64,000 bases of DNA from Diphasiastrum complanatum. Its lineage: Eukaryota > Streptophyta > Lycopodiopsida > Lycopodiales > Lycopodiaceae. Positions 1 to 10,600 of this stretch are shown here, piece after piece. The notes under the pieces were generated by a model. The model worked only from the letters and a program-made list of their open reading frames with translations. It searched no databases and was not told the DNA's origin. The first letter of the stretch is position 1; the number at the start of each line of letters is the position of its first letter. Both the position numbers and the translations under genes were made by a program. The DNA is taken from assembly GCA_029204225.1 (NCBI GenBank), contig CM055102.1, positions 24,523,390 through 24,587,389 on the forward strand. Direction: 5' to 3'.

Positions 1-356
1 TCGAGGATGTTCATTACTATGCGGAGCGACAGTGAGTTGGACGTGTAAGAAGCAAACGCTGGTGGCCCAATCTTCGTGTGAATCAAAATATGTGGCAGCT
101 TCGAAAAATGCAAACGAAGTTAGTTATATGTATGAGAACGATGCTGAGCGAAATCGGAACCTTGCCACTAGAACCTTCTACCATTCTAATGGACTCACAA
201 ATTTTTCGTTTGACACAAGATCCAGTGTTTCACTCCAAGACAAAGCACATTCCATTAAAGTACCATCACATCAGAGATCTCATATCAAAGGGAGAGATAA
301 AAGTTGAGTTCATAAAATCCTCAAAAATGGTAGCTAATATTTTAACAAAGCCTTAG
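1..356 (+). pseudogene. Ty1/copia polyprotein, RNase H C-terminal end (broken)
   Basis: The translation carries the copia RNase H signature SWTCKKQTLVAQSS followed by a Glu/Ser-Lys-Tyr-Val-Ala-Ala stretch. A frameshift near position 130 moves the frame to one reading LLSEIG-like residues, then PVFHSKTKHIPLKYHHIRD and finally MVANILTKP and a stop at 354-356. This is the usual C-terminus of plant copia polyproteins, where RNase H degrades the RNA of the RNA:DNA hybrid. The upstream part of the element lies outside the window. The frameshift makes it non-functional. The sequence is related to copia B and copia C further right (ISWICKKQTLIAQSS) but not identical. Confidence 0.85.
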
Positions 357-426
357 GAAAGGAATCATTTGAAAAGCATAGGAGTTACCTTGGTCTTAGT
401 TGAAGATTGTTGAATTCAAGAGGGAG

Positions 427-1026
427 TGTTAAAAAATGGTGAATTTCACACTTCAACAGAAATGGACTCGTCACCAAACTACGGAATTTGATAGGTGGCA
501 CTCAAGCAGCAGGAAAGTTCATCACTCAAGCAGCAGGAAGTTTCGTAACCGCCATCTTCGAACCTCCTGAGGCTAACAAACCTCCTGAGGCTAACAAACG
601 GTCCAATTACAGATTAATCGCCTGAACGCTTCACGCAACCAATTAGAAATGCTGCAGTGACTTCACTCAGCCAATAAGAAATAGTCAGAGAGAATTTAAA
701 TAGAACTAGCAGACTGATCGTAATGATATAGAAGAAGGGACGGAATACAGAGAGTGAGAGTGAGAGTGAGAGACTGCAGAAAGTGAAAACAGGAATCAGA
801 GAATGCACCAAGAGTGCAACAGTTCTGAATTTCACCAAAACACGTGCATGCCTGTGTGCATCGTGAAAAGCAATCCATTGTGACTGAAATAATAGAAAAC
901 ATTTCTGGAGATTTCAAAGTGTGTTCTTGCTCATTCTGTTTCTCTGATCATTGAAAGCCTTGTTGTATCTGTTTAAAATTAGGGTGTTTTTAAATTTACT
1001 TCCTGGTTCTGTAATCCATATACTCA
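427..1026 (+). repeat. 3' LTR of the copia element at the window start
   Basis: A polypurine tract (AAGAGGGAG, ending at 426) follows the polyprotein stop, and the LTR begins TGTTAAAAAATGG at 427. Inside are small tandem duplications at about 505-545 (a CACTCAAGCAGCAGGAA unit) and 565-600 (AACCTCCTGAGGCTAAC unit). A TATA-like TTTAAATA lies near 696. The right edge is uncertain: no 5' LTR is present for comparison, and I place it near 1026 (ATACTCA), where unrelated minus-strand gypsy sequence begins. Confidence 0.6.
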
Positions 1027-2277
1027 GTATAAACGTACTTCCAGGCCACATATCAGAGGTTGTGTTACTTCTTGTTTTGGGCAGTTTCTTTGCACCATTA
1101 GAGTAAGCTCTGAATTTTCGTGGTTCTGAATCTGAGGAAGCACTATCTGGGGCTCGTAGAAGTATCTCTTTAAATGTCTTACCCTTAGAATCTCTTTTTC
1201 ATAGTAGAATTCAAGTGGGTATCCCACACATTGTGGATAATCGACGTGTCTTCTAGGAGTGTTTCTAAGACAGTAGTCTGCATACCTGTTTGTATTGAAC
1301 TATCTTTAGTATTGAGCAAGGAAGGGGGTCCTGCTTCTTCAGAGCCTCGCTTCTGATGGTTTCTGCTTTTTGTCAGCTTAGTAGGAGTGCATTTTTTGAG
1401 TAAGGAAATCTGGATGCAATCTATTTTAGAGGCATCTTTGCTAGTGATAGTAACTTGGTGATTATGTTCTGCGATGAGCTGTCTTATAGCTTGAGTGTGT
1501 TGGTGGTCCGCAGCACTCTTTCTTGGAGAGGAAAAATGCTCTGCAAACTGTTCCACGGTTGCAATGGTAGGTTCTGTAGAATTCGGTGGCTGGGATACAA
1601 AATGCATGCACTGATGGTTCTCAATTCTACAGGATAGAGTGGTTCTTGTCAATCTGTTTTGCACACACATCGCTAAATTCCTCTAGCAAATCTGCCACCT
1701 CCTTTGGCAAAGTTTTCTGTTGTGCATTTTTCCCTTTTGGAACCTCTCTACAGATACAAAGAAAGCACTTTGACCCTTTCGCCATGCTTTTAATCACAGA
1801 TGCAGCAATCAGATTTTGTTCAATATCGGTGCCCTTAGCGTTCCCTCCAGGCAAAGCTTTTGTCATACAGATTTGTCCCTTGTAATCCAAGAGAACCAGG
1901 TTTGAGCTCCTACCCAAAACTGCAATACAATGTTCATTTAGCCAGGGAAAGCCCAAAATTACATCGAAGACATCCATCTCTAAAATCAAAAAGCTAAGTT
2001 TAGCCTTCCATCTCCCAATTTGCACCGGGATGTTCAATGTTGCTTTGTCTGAGTCCAGTGCTCCCTTTGCTGTTTCTACCTTGAGCGTTGATGTTACATT
2101 TCTGGTCGGCAAGCTGAACTGTTCCACTACGCTCCTTGAAACTCCGGAGTCGATCATGAAATCTGACTTCCTCCCCGCGATCTTTCCAGATAGGAATAAT
2201 AATCTTGAACCAATCTTGGGGGTTGCCCCATGGAAGCTCCTTTCCATACGTTGTATGTCATCCACCCACAAATGCAA
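1024..2277 (-). pseudogene. Ty3/gypsy protease-region fragment
   Basis: The segment 2277-1627 encodes a retropepsin-like domain: FMIDSGVSRSVV (the usual DSGA is DSGV) and, about 65 residues later, DVILGFPWLNEH, the conserved ILG-x-PWL strand of gypsy proteases. It continues to EEFSDVC, the linker that normally precedes RT. After that the frames (1670-1185, 1227-1024) show no recognisable domain and no RT core, so the element is truncated. The left limit coincides with the copia LTR edge near 1024. Retropepsins cleave the Gag-Pol precursor; here the ORF is a relic. Confidence 0.65.
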
Positions 2278-2987
2278 ACTCCTCCTTCACCTCCCAACTA
2301 GATCAGATCACCTGGAAGAAGTTAAGCAACCAGGGGTTATTCAAGTCCAAAAAAGCACACCACAAACGAACATACCAACCAAAGCAAACACAGAGGATCC
2401 CTCTCAAGCCACATTCCCCTTGAGACCGGACGTAGGACCTTTGCCTAGCCGTGCCCACTCAAATCTATCACAGAATTAGCCCACGGGGAAACATCCATCC
2501 AACCATCTGTGCTTTCACCATTTAAGCAGCACATTACCTCAGTCACGTCCCACCACTTTTTGGTCGATAGCCCTTATAGCTAAACGATCGGCAGCTATCA
2601 CGCACCGACAGCCAACCACCCGTGCTCTACACCCAAATTCGAGTAGCATCTCTGTATCAATGGTTAACCCGTACAATTTGAAAATGTCACCCCGCACCCC
2701 ACAAGGCACAGACCGTGCTTTCACCAACCTAATGGCAGCACAATGTCTCATCTGTCCTACGTGCAGACGGCGCCAGGCCCGAACCGCGGGAACTGACTGT
2801 GCTTACACCTCAAGGGCAACACCTTGCCTCATCAAGTTCCCCGTTCTGCCGACCACCCTGACCGTGGATGCACCCGTGCTTACACTGTGGGCAGCACCTT
2901 GCACAACGGTTGTCCTGACAAATCCCAAAACGTGGCCATCCCTGTGAGACTTGCGTAGCTGATCGGCTAGTCGGCTCTGATATCACA
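2278..2987 (-). other. Non-coding leader-like stretch with possible PBS
   Basis: No open frame with a recognisable domain. At 2974-2987 the minus strand reads TGATATCAGAGCC, one mismatch from the initiator-Met PBS TGGTATCAGAGCC. This would make the stretch the decayed leader/gag region of the protease fragment to its left. Several near-repeats of a TGTGCTTTCACC/AGCAGCACCTTGC type recur between 2510 and 2910, which looks like internal duplication. Confidence 0.35.
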
Positions 2988-3322
2988 TGTTGCGCCTGCG
3001 CCTCAAAGGGCGCTGGGACTTGAGCGGTTTTCCCAACACGCGCTTAAGTCTAACATTCATCCATCATGCACTTACGTAAAAGCCAACTCAGAAACGTAAC
3101 AAGCTGAACCATTCAGACTTAAGAAAACTGGAATCCCAACCAACCCGAAAGCCAACTCAGAATCCGTCCCCAAAAGGTAACCAAAGGCAAAGACAAGCCA
3201 CACATGAAACCCAAGGCATAGTGGTCGCCAAACTGACCAATTGGCATAGCGGCAAGCCACATGTCGGTGACGTGGACCCTTAGGCGCGGACTCCCCCTAT
3301 AGTTCTGCTGTGATTCGGCGCA
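2988..3322 (-). repeat. Possible 5' LTR of the protease-fragment element
   Basis: Sequence starting TGTTGCGCC abuts the degenerate PBS at 2974-2987. A possible other end, GGCGCA, lies near 3317-3322, giving imperfect inverted ends. No second LTR copy was found in the window, so the call rests only on the PBS-adjacent TG and the position. Confidence 0.25.
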
Positions 3323-3583
3323 CCCCCTCTGTCCTGAAATATAGTGTTTTCTGGTAAAGCACGCTTTTTAAGACTTAGTTTTTATTTTGCTGATTAAGCC
3401 TGGCAAGCATGGCAGAATCAGTCTGGCTTCCGATATGGTGGTTGGCAGCTTTTCAGGTTAATTTTCTCATTATTTGATTAGATTCAATGGATATAATAAT
3501 TCTTATTTAAGTAAGTTGGTCTTATTCTTTGGACTACTGAAGGAGAATCATAATATAGTATAATGGATATTCTCTAGGACATC
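3323..3583. other. No gene seen; junction between two gypsy fragments
   Basis: AT-rich sequence lying between the possible LTR edge and the point where integrase homology of gypsy A stops. No ORF, PBS or polypurine tract was recognised. The missing integrase C-terminus and 3' LTR of gypsy A should have been here, so a deletion is inferred. Confidence 0.4.
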
Positions 3584-4082
3584 TTACCCTAGGATCATCA
3601 AGGACCATGTGGATGGAGGATTTCTCAATGTTCTAGGAGTTGGAGACTTCAATGTTGAATGACACTTAACAGGTGATTTTCCTAGTGAATTTTGGGTCAC
3701 GGTCACTGACAAGCAAGGCAGCTTGTATAGTCGAAAAAGCTTCTCAACAAAAAGTTGAGCTAGTTCTGAAGCTTTAACAATAGTTTTTGTTGGGATAAAT
3801 TGAGCAAACTTTGTAAGTTTGTCAACAATGACCCAAACCGAATTGTGGCCTCCGTGTATGTAGAAGTCCGACCACAAAATCCAGAGATATACTTTTCCAC
3901 TTTCTCGTAGGAATATCTAAATGATATAATAGGCCACTAGGTTTTAGCCTCTCTACGTTATTTAACTGGCACTTAGCACATTTAAGTACATAAGCCTCTA
4001 CTTGACTTTTCATCTTAGGCCACCAAAATTGTCGTCGTTTGTATACCCGGATGTCCTGCGCATGGACTATCATGACACTCAT
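3584..4082 (-). pseudogene. Gypsy A integrase, truncated
   Basis: Two overlapping frames together give the integrase N-terminus: QFWWPKMKSQVEAYVLKCAKCQ (zinc-binding H/C region with CAKC), then SISLDFVVGLL with the first catalytic Asp, a frameshift near 3850, and VIVDKLTKFAQFIPTK. Homology fades after SVTVTQNS near 3710, where the second catalytic Asp motif should read SDRD, so the second Asp and the Glu are not readable. Integrase inserts the cDNA copy into the host chromosome; this copy cannot. It lies directly downstream of the RNase H segment in the normal gypsy order RT-RNase H-INT. Confidence 0.8.
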
Positions 4083-4180
4083 GCAAGATTTGGGCCCTTA
4101 TTGTGTCATTCTCCGGTACACACACCTTGCCTTTACGAACAAAGTCCTATTTCAAACACAAAATCTATTTCAGTCTTTTT

Positions 4181-4756
4181 CTAATTCGAAGAATCTTGCC
4201 TACCTAAATCAACCCCAAAAAGTACTTGTTGCCAATACTTTCCGAAAAAAGGATCGGACTCATAAAGTTCTTGGAGAGACTGAAACAATCCCGGTTCTAT
4301 AAAAATAAAGCAAAACTGATTAATAAATGGTAAACGACTGAAAGCATCCACTAGAGTATTTTGACTTCCTTTACAGTAACGTATAGAAAAGTCAAGAATT
4401 TGCATCAGCTCAGCCCATCTAGCTTGCCTCCCCTTTAAATCTGTAGCATCACAGAAATATCGAAGAGTCTGATGATCTATCAAAATCTCAAATCTAGCTC
4501 CATACAAATAATGTCGTCAAATTTTCAGGGCATGAACAATTGCAAACAATTCTTTCTCATAGGTACAATACCTAGATTGAGTAGGATTGAGTTTCTTGCT
4601 TTCATAAGCAACAGGATGTCCATCCTGCATCAAAACAGCTCCAATGACATAATCACTAGCATCGGTTCTAACCACAAAAGCCTTATTAGGATCGCCAATG
4701 ATTAGTATTGGTGCTGAAGTAACACTTTTCTTAAGCAACTCAAAACAATTATTCAT
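4181..4756 (-). pseudogene. Gypsy A RNase H and connection domain
   Basis: The frame 4756-4517 reads VRTDASDYVIGAVLMQDGHPVAYESKKL, with the first catalytic Asp of RNase H, then YCTYEKELFAIVHAL with the conserved Glu. After a short break, 4507-4181 continues with FEILIDHQTLRYF and SRLPF. In functional elements this domain removes RNA from the RNA:DNA hybrid. One stop/frame break between the two pieces (near 4510) makes it a pseudogene. It sits immediately downstream of RT. Confidence 0.88.
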
Positions 4757-4768
4757 ATCCTCCGTCCA

Positions 4769-5710
4769 CTACACTAGTGGACTCTTAGCCCTCCGACTTA
4801 GCTTCTTATAGCCTTGCAAGGCCTGGGTAAGAGGAAATGCCAATCGATCAAATTGGGAAATATGCCGACAAAAAAATCCTACAAACCCCAAGAAAGACTT
4901 GATTTTCCAATCTGTGGTAAGAATAGGCCAATCAATAAACTTTTGGATACGATCGGACTCGATAACCACACCCCGTTCGAAAATCTTATGCCCCAAGTAG
5001 GACAATTTCTTAGCAAAAAAATCACACTTAGACTCTTTGGCAAAGAGCTTTTCCCTTCTTAGGATGTCTAGAACAATCCTAAGATGCTCTTTATGTTCCG
5101 TCAAAGTCTTGCTGAACACTAGGATATCATCTAAGAATACCACTACGAATCTTCCCAAATATGGCCTGAACAAATCGTTCATCATCTGTCGGAGAGTTGC
5201 CAGTGCATTGGTTAGACCAAAAGGCAACATAAATTTGTAGTGTCCAAAGCGAGTGCGAAAACCCGTTTTTGGTATATCTTCTGTCCTAATGCGTATCTGA
5301 TGGTATCCTGACCTTAGATCTATCTTGGTAAAGTACTTAGCACCACCAAGATAATCTATTAGGTCATCCATCCACGACCATGGATATCTATTCTTAATGG
5401 TTACCTTGTTCAACTTCTTATAATCAACACAAAACCTTATAGTCCCATCTTTCTTGGCCACCAGAACCACTGGTGATGCCCAAGGAGACTTACTAGGTTG
5501 TACCCACCCCTTCTTCAAGTAATCATGTAATTGCCTATTTATCTCAGCCTCTTCCGATGCACTCATCCGATAAAGGGCACTGTGTGATCGGAATTGAACC
5601 AAGTATAAGCTCAATTTTATGATCAACTGTTCTTTCGGGTGGTAAACCTACAGGAAGGTCTATATTCTTGTCTAAGTTCATTATAGCCTTCAAACTCTGT
5701 AGTGTTCTCA
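4769..5710 (-). pseudogene. Gypsy A reverse transcriptase
   Basis: The longest frame, 5626-4769, covers RT from the fingers (WASPVVLVAKKDGTIRFCVD) through FTKIDLRSGYHQIRI, FGLTNA and the catalytic box VVFLDDILVFSKT to the thumb (YLGHKIFERGV). The YxDD-type box is FLDD and intact. Upstream, frame-broken remains of the pre-RT linker (LPVGLPPERT, DHKIEL) extend to about 5710. The style is that of plant chromovirus-like gypsy RTs. No protease or gag is readable between here and the PBS at 6818, so the element probably could not move by itself. Confidence 0.9.
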
Positions 5711-6817
5711 TTGGGTATATTCATGGCATTTATGTTAAGTTTAATATCATTGAAGCAAATAAAATCATTGTGAAAACATAAATAAACTTTAAAATCATAA
5801 TTTTTCATTATTTAATTAAGTTCCCGTTTAGAATAAGGATTAATATTTTTAGTGCTAACACTTAAACTAGCCTTGATCTTAATCAAAGAATCCTCATGCA
5901 TAAACGATAAAGATTTTCAACAAAATCAATTTTCAATGACTTATTCTTATCAAAATGCCATTGTTGTCTGAGAACAATATCCACATTAGCTAATGGAATT
6001 CTAGTTTTTCAAAGTAATCTTGTATGTGCAATTCTACATCAGGAACAACATAATCCATAAATGCGGAATTCATTCCCGATGCCATTGTCACACAATATTT
6101 TTCAACACAAATTTTCACATTTTTTATTTTCCTAGATCTTCAAATCCAGGAAACTAGTGTCTAGAAATGGAAAACTAATGAATTTTTATGAAAACTTCAC
6201 TTTTCAGATTTGTTTTTCAGATTTACAGGTCTGAAAATCAGAACTTCAAAATGACAAAAAATAGAATCTCAAAACCTTTTTTATGCATAAAGTTACACTA
6301 TCTTTTCCTTCCTACATTGCCAATAACATTAAACTAGTAGGTAGAAAGGTATAACTAATGAAGTCCTTATGAAAACTTCACTTTTTAGATCTAATTTTCA
6401 AATTGACAGGTATGAAAAATAGATTTTCAAAATGAAAATGAAAAGTTTTAACACTTCATTTATGCAAAAAAAGAAACACTAGTTTTGATCAAAAACACAA
6501 GCTAGAATCAATCTTTTTTTCAAAAAAAAAAAATTGTGGATGTAGAGGAAGACTTCCTCTAACCATTTTACAAATCCTTTTTCAAACAGATCCTAAACCA
6601 AAAGCCCACATTCAAACTTCTCTATCATAATAAAATAATCAGCCCCTAAACAGTTCTATAAACATCACTACTCTTTAACAAGAGAACTAGATTTATTGAG
6701 TACTTCAACTATAAGCTTCCTACTACTAGAAAAGCCAATAATCTTTTCCCAAAAAAATTTACTTTGTGATCTTAATAGAACTTGAAGAAGGTTAGAAAGA
6801 TACCATCCTTTGTCTAC
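5711..6817 (-). other. AT-rich leader of gypsy A with internal duplication
   Basis: About 1.1 kb lies between the PBS and the first readable pol residues, where gag and protease should be. I see no gag, zinc knuckle or DSG motif. It contains an imperfect direct duplication of about 180 bp: a unit near 6155-6300 with ACTAATGAA...TATGAAAACTTCACTTTT, repeated near 6340-6480. Gag was either lost or never present. Confidence 0.5.
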
Positions 6818-6829
6818 CTCTGATACCAC
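6818..6829 (-). other. Primer-binding site of gypsy A
   Basis: The minus strand reads TGGTATCAGAGG, matching 11 of 12 bases of the plant initiator-Met tRNA PBS (TGGTATCAGAGC). It starts one base after the inferred LTR end at 6830. This fixes the element orientation and the 5' LTR position. Confidence 0.8.
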
Positions 6830-7938
6830 TATTACAAATGAAGTCAGGAAGTCATCCTAATCCAAAGGTAGTGCCTCCAAAGGTCCTCCAAGTAACCTGC
6901 AAGCTCCAAGATGCTCCCCAACTCCAAGCTAGGATGTCTCCACCTGCAAGTAAGGATCTTCAAGCCTCCATGGATATCTCCTCCACCTATGTCTCTAATC
7001 TTAATCACAAAGGTAGATAACAAGTAGCCTCAAGTATTCACCACCCAACCATAGCTAGCTAGCACATGCAATCCTGCATCTAGGCTAATCTAGCACCTCC
7101 TTGCTTACCAATAACTAACCACAAGCATATCACCACACACCATAACATATTCAAGATCCAAACCCTATTTATGTCCCATACCATAAGCAAGATCCAAACC
7201 CTAATTAGGCATACTACACCCAAGAAAACACTCTATACACTAGTAGCCACACTAGGGCATAAGCATAGCAAACAAGAAAGATCTCTTCGCCTCCCAATGG
7301 GTGCCCTACTCCCATTATGTAGATGGAAATTGGCACCCTCCAATACACTATGGACTTCAATGCACAACCAATGCGAAAGAGAGAGGTCTAGGGGAGTTAA
7401 AGAACCTTCATAGGCTTATGGAAGGTCAAAAGACTTTTTCCATAACCTATGACTCTTTGAATGTTTTTCTTGTGGAAGTTGGGAACTCAATGGACCCTTT
7501 GTAAGGGTGCCCTCCTACTAGGTCCCATTGCCCAAGTTGTTCTTGTATACTTTGGTCCTAGACCAATAAAGTGATATGGTTCAAGGTTGAGGCCCAAGGT
7601 TTAGAAAAATAGCCAAACACCCATGGTAATGACTTTCTAACACCTCATTAGGTTCCATACCTCCGACCAGGCATAGACACCTACTTGCCCTTATCCAAGG
7701 ACACTGGTACCTTAATCTAAAGGCACATACCCTTAATCCTAAGGGTACCCCTTATCCAAGGGTAACTTGATTCCATACCTCCGACCAAGGTATAGTCACC
7801 TGCCTGTCCTTATCCAAAGGCACCTACCCTTAATCCTAAGGGTATGTCTTATCCCAGAGTAACTTGCCATTTAGCCCCCAACACTAAATGGACATATAGG
7901 GGTCACTGAAGTACTGATAGTTACATAGGTATGTAACA
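6830..7938 (-). repeat. 5' LTR of gypsy A, about 1.1 kb
   Basis: Read on the minus strand, it begins TGTTACATACC (right edge 7938) and ends GTAATA at 6830, next to the PBS. The ends are near-perfect inverted repeats (TGTTAC/GTAATA, with one decayed base). Within it, about 7648-7880 is an imperfect tandem duplication of about 120 bp beginning TTCCATACCTCCGACCA and containing CCTTAATCCTAAGGGTA twice. The partner 3' LTR is not in the window. Confidence 0.65.
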
Positions 7939-7955
7939 TCACCCCTCTATTATGC

Positions 7956-9031
7956 TTGGATTCTGAAGATTATCTAAAATTTGAGAGAGATATATCAGAT
8001 GCTATAGATAATATCGACATGTCAATTCTCTTCAAAATAGAGGAAATTTGTTTTAGTCTTAACTTCAGGGCCCCTGACTGTATTCAGATGAAGGACAAAA
8101 GGGCATCTATCAGTGATCCAGTGATAGAGGCGGGTCTCCCTCTCCTGCAATTTGATATTGCGAGGGATTCAATGAAACAAGTTTCTCTTCTCAGCAATTT
8201 TTTTTCTGTAGGCCATCAAGGACGACAATGACACTTTGGCACATTGTCTCCTTGGTGGATGCTCACCAGCTATGAAGATTTTGGTGATGTCATATCATAC
8301 AAAGTATGTCTATTTCTCTACTTGTTTGTATGTTTAAGTTTACTTGTAATCACTGTATCATATATCTAATGGAATGCTTCTTTGTTTCTATAGTGATCAC
8401 TGGAGCTTGACAATAGTCTCTGTAAAAATAATTGTTAGTAATGTAGTAAATCTTTTTTGTGTGAAGGTAAATTCTGCCCGTAACACACATAAAGATATTG
8501 ACTCGCTATTGCCGGCTATTTGTAAATACTTTCTAGTAGAGAATGCCATGGCAGAGGCCCGTGAAATTGTTAGCATCGAGGTAATTATTGAATACTTCTT
8601 GCATATTTTTGTTTATCATCTTTGTTTAGTGGTAGTTTTTTTCTCCCATTATTAATCAGTTGAACATATTGCAAACACCCAAGCAAAATGACTCATTGGT
8701 TGTGCATGGTGTACTCTCTACAATGCAAAGTTATTTTTTAAGTGGTATAATATTTAGGAGGATGTTGATATTTCGAAGGTGAGTTATTTAGTTTTCTTTC
8801 TCATGAAGTAATTATAATTGTTTATATGATATATGATATATTTTATTGCAGTTTGCCCTCCGTGATTATACAGTAGGGGAAGTAGTGTACAGGTTTCGAC
8901 AGGAGCTCGTCTTCAGTATATTGGCCAGGGCAACAACTGGTGGACCAAAGACTTCTCCAAGGCCATCTAAGCCCGATGATGTTCAGATTCTAAATGAGGC
9001 TGGGAAATTTGTAAATACCCAAGTTAAATAG
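7956..9031 (+). pseudogene. Exon-like fragments, weakly Ulp1 (C48 peptidase)-like
   Basis: Exon-like blocks separated by plausible GT-AG introns: 7956-8190; about 8213-8300 (LAHCLLGG, ending at the GT near 8305); 8396 onward (DHWSLTIVS); 8467-8580 (DIDSLLPAICKYFL, ending at IVSIE before GTAATT); and 8852-9031 (FALRDYTVGEVVYRFRQELV and a stop). HWSL followed by a DSL-like strand and a terminal FR-x-xLV helix recall Ulp1/SUMO-protease fragments captured by plant DNA transposons. The catalytic Asp and Cys motifs are not visible. The resemblance is by eye and weak; it may be another gene relic. Confidence 0.3.
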
Positions 9032-9214
9032 ATATACATAGTTTTATACAAATATACAAACATAGACATATAGTGAATACAAAAATAGAATTATTTGCAT
9101 AGTTGTACTAAACCCCCAAATTTGGGTGATATTTTATTGAATACAAATATCAGTTTGTACATATAACAGAGAACAGTTTCCAAAAACTACGTGAAAGAAA
9201 AACAACTTGTTAAT

Positions 9215-9556
9215 CTAGTTATTCTTTGAATAGAGATACATATATAATGCCTGACTGATTTGCAAATCACAAGAAAATGTTACCAGCTTTTCATTTATAA
9301 TGAATCTGAAGTGTTCAGGTAGAATTTCATAGTGTATTAAGACCAGCTCTTGTCTGATATAACTTAAGCTCCAATGTTCCTCCACTTCAATCGTAGTTAG
9401 CATATCCTCATTGCTGAAAATTTGGACTTCTTTTCGATTTGTGTGACCATCCATTTGAAGGTCTTGATTTAGTGACATCCAGCTCTCACTTATTTGTTTC
9501 CATCTCTGGTAACTGAATGTAAAACTAAGCATTTCAATGCAATAACGGAATATCAT
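9215..9556 (-). pseudogene. Gene fragment with a beta-grasp-like segment (copy 1)
   Basis: The minus-strand frame contains EVQIFSNEDMLTTIEVEE, then LSYIRQELV and FRFIINEKL, after which a GTAACA donor occurs (exon end 9284). The pattern resembles the fragment at 10974-11968 on the other strand: E-V-x-I, an I-x-V strand, an I/L-x-x-L helix and F-x-F-x-x-N. That fragment ends at the equivalent point with its own donor. Two strands, a helix and a strand with this spacing recall a ubiquitin-like fold, but I do not recognise the family. It overlaps no other gene. Confidence 0.3.
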
Positions 9557-10421
9557 AATTCAACATTCAATATCTCCAAATGCCTTGCATTCCAATCCAC
9601 ATCCATCAGATTTGAAAGAGTGTCATCTAACCCATGAGTTTTTTTATGTATCTTATTGGTTTCCAAATTCCAGTTTCATCCTTCTCATTGTGAAGAATCA
9701 TCGGTCTCCTGGCCATAGTGATTGTTGCCAAAGTGCACCAAATTCTCAAATCTATGATATACCAGCTAGATTCAAAGTTCTATTAGACTTATTAAATGTG
9801 ACCGGAGAATTGGACCACAATAAATAAATGTCGTAACTATGCTTATTGACCTGTACCTGTGTAGTTTGAAGTTTAACAATATATTAACCAATATGGTTAG
9901 ATATTTTAGCTAGAGACAATGTCATCGGGCAGATTCACACGTTCGGGACAGACACTGTCTACCAATAGCATTCTCCCATCCTGCCCGGTGACAATCTTAA
10001 ATTTTTTAAAAGTTTATTTCTATAACTTATTTATTTTCATCTACGTTACGTAGATTTCAAATATATGCATTTTGATTGGGCCACATGTCGGAAGAAATTA
10101 AGAAAAAAATAAAAAGCATATTTACAAATGGTTGTTTTAGAGTTTAGAACTCCTCTAATGACATGTGTACCAATAGAATATTGACAATTGAGAAGGAATG
10201 GTCCATATGACATGGAATATTCAATGGTTAAGATTAAATCAAGTGTTTACACACATAGTACACCTCTAACATTAACCCTACATAAAGCAATAACTATGCC
10301 TACAAGTTAACATCAACTAGACCCACATTGCCTAGACTACACCATAAACTAGCTTGTTTATCTACTAGCAGCCATATGCTAAGCGAGCCTAGTCCTTATT
10401 TCAAATTTTGAATGTTCACAA

Positions 10422-10423
<2 letters not shown>
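9557..10423. other. No gene seen
   Basis: AT-rich intergenic-like DNA. One partial inverted repeat was noticed: GTCATCGGGCAG near 9919 and CTGCCCGGTGAC near 9980, enclosing about 50 bp, which could be a small foldback. No ORF with recognisable content. Confidence 0.5.

Positions 10424-10502
<79 letters not shown>
10424..10502. repeat. Compound (CT)n(AT)n microsatellite
   Basis: About 14 CT units (10424-10452) followed by about 24 AT units to 10500, read directly from the sequence. The ORF spanning it is only a repeat translation. Confidence 0.97.
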
Positions 10503-10506
<4 letters not shown>

Positions 10507-10600
10507 TCAACAAATATTCTATTTTTTCATTTATATTCACCTTATCTGAAGCTCTCACACATTATTTTGCATATCCTACATTTTCATTACATCATCCATT

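Noticed and set aside
2301-2340. Possible 5S rRNA-like string (AGAAGTTAAGCAACCAGG)
   Set aside because: Only about 15 bases resemble the 5S internal region. The A-box, C-box and flanks do not fit.
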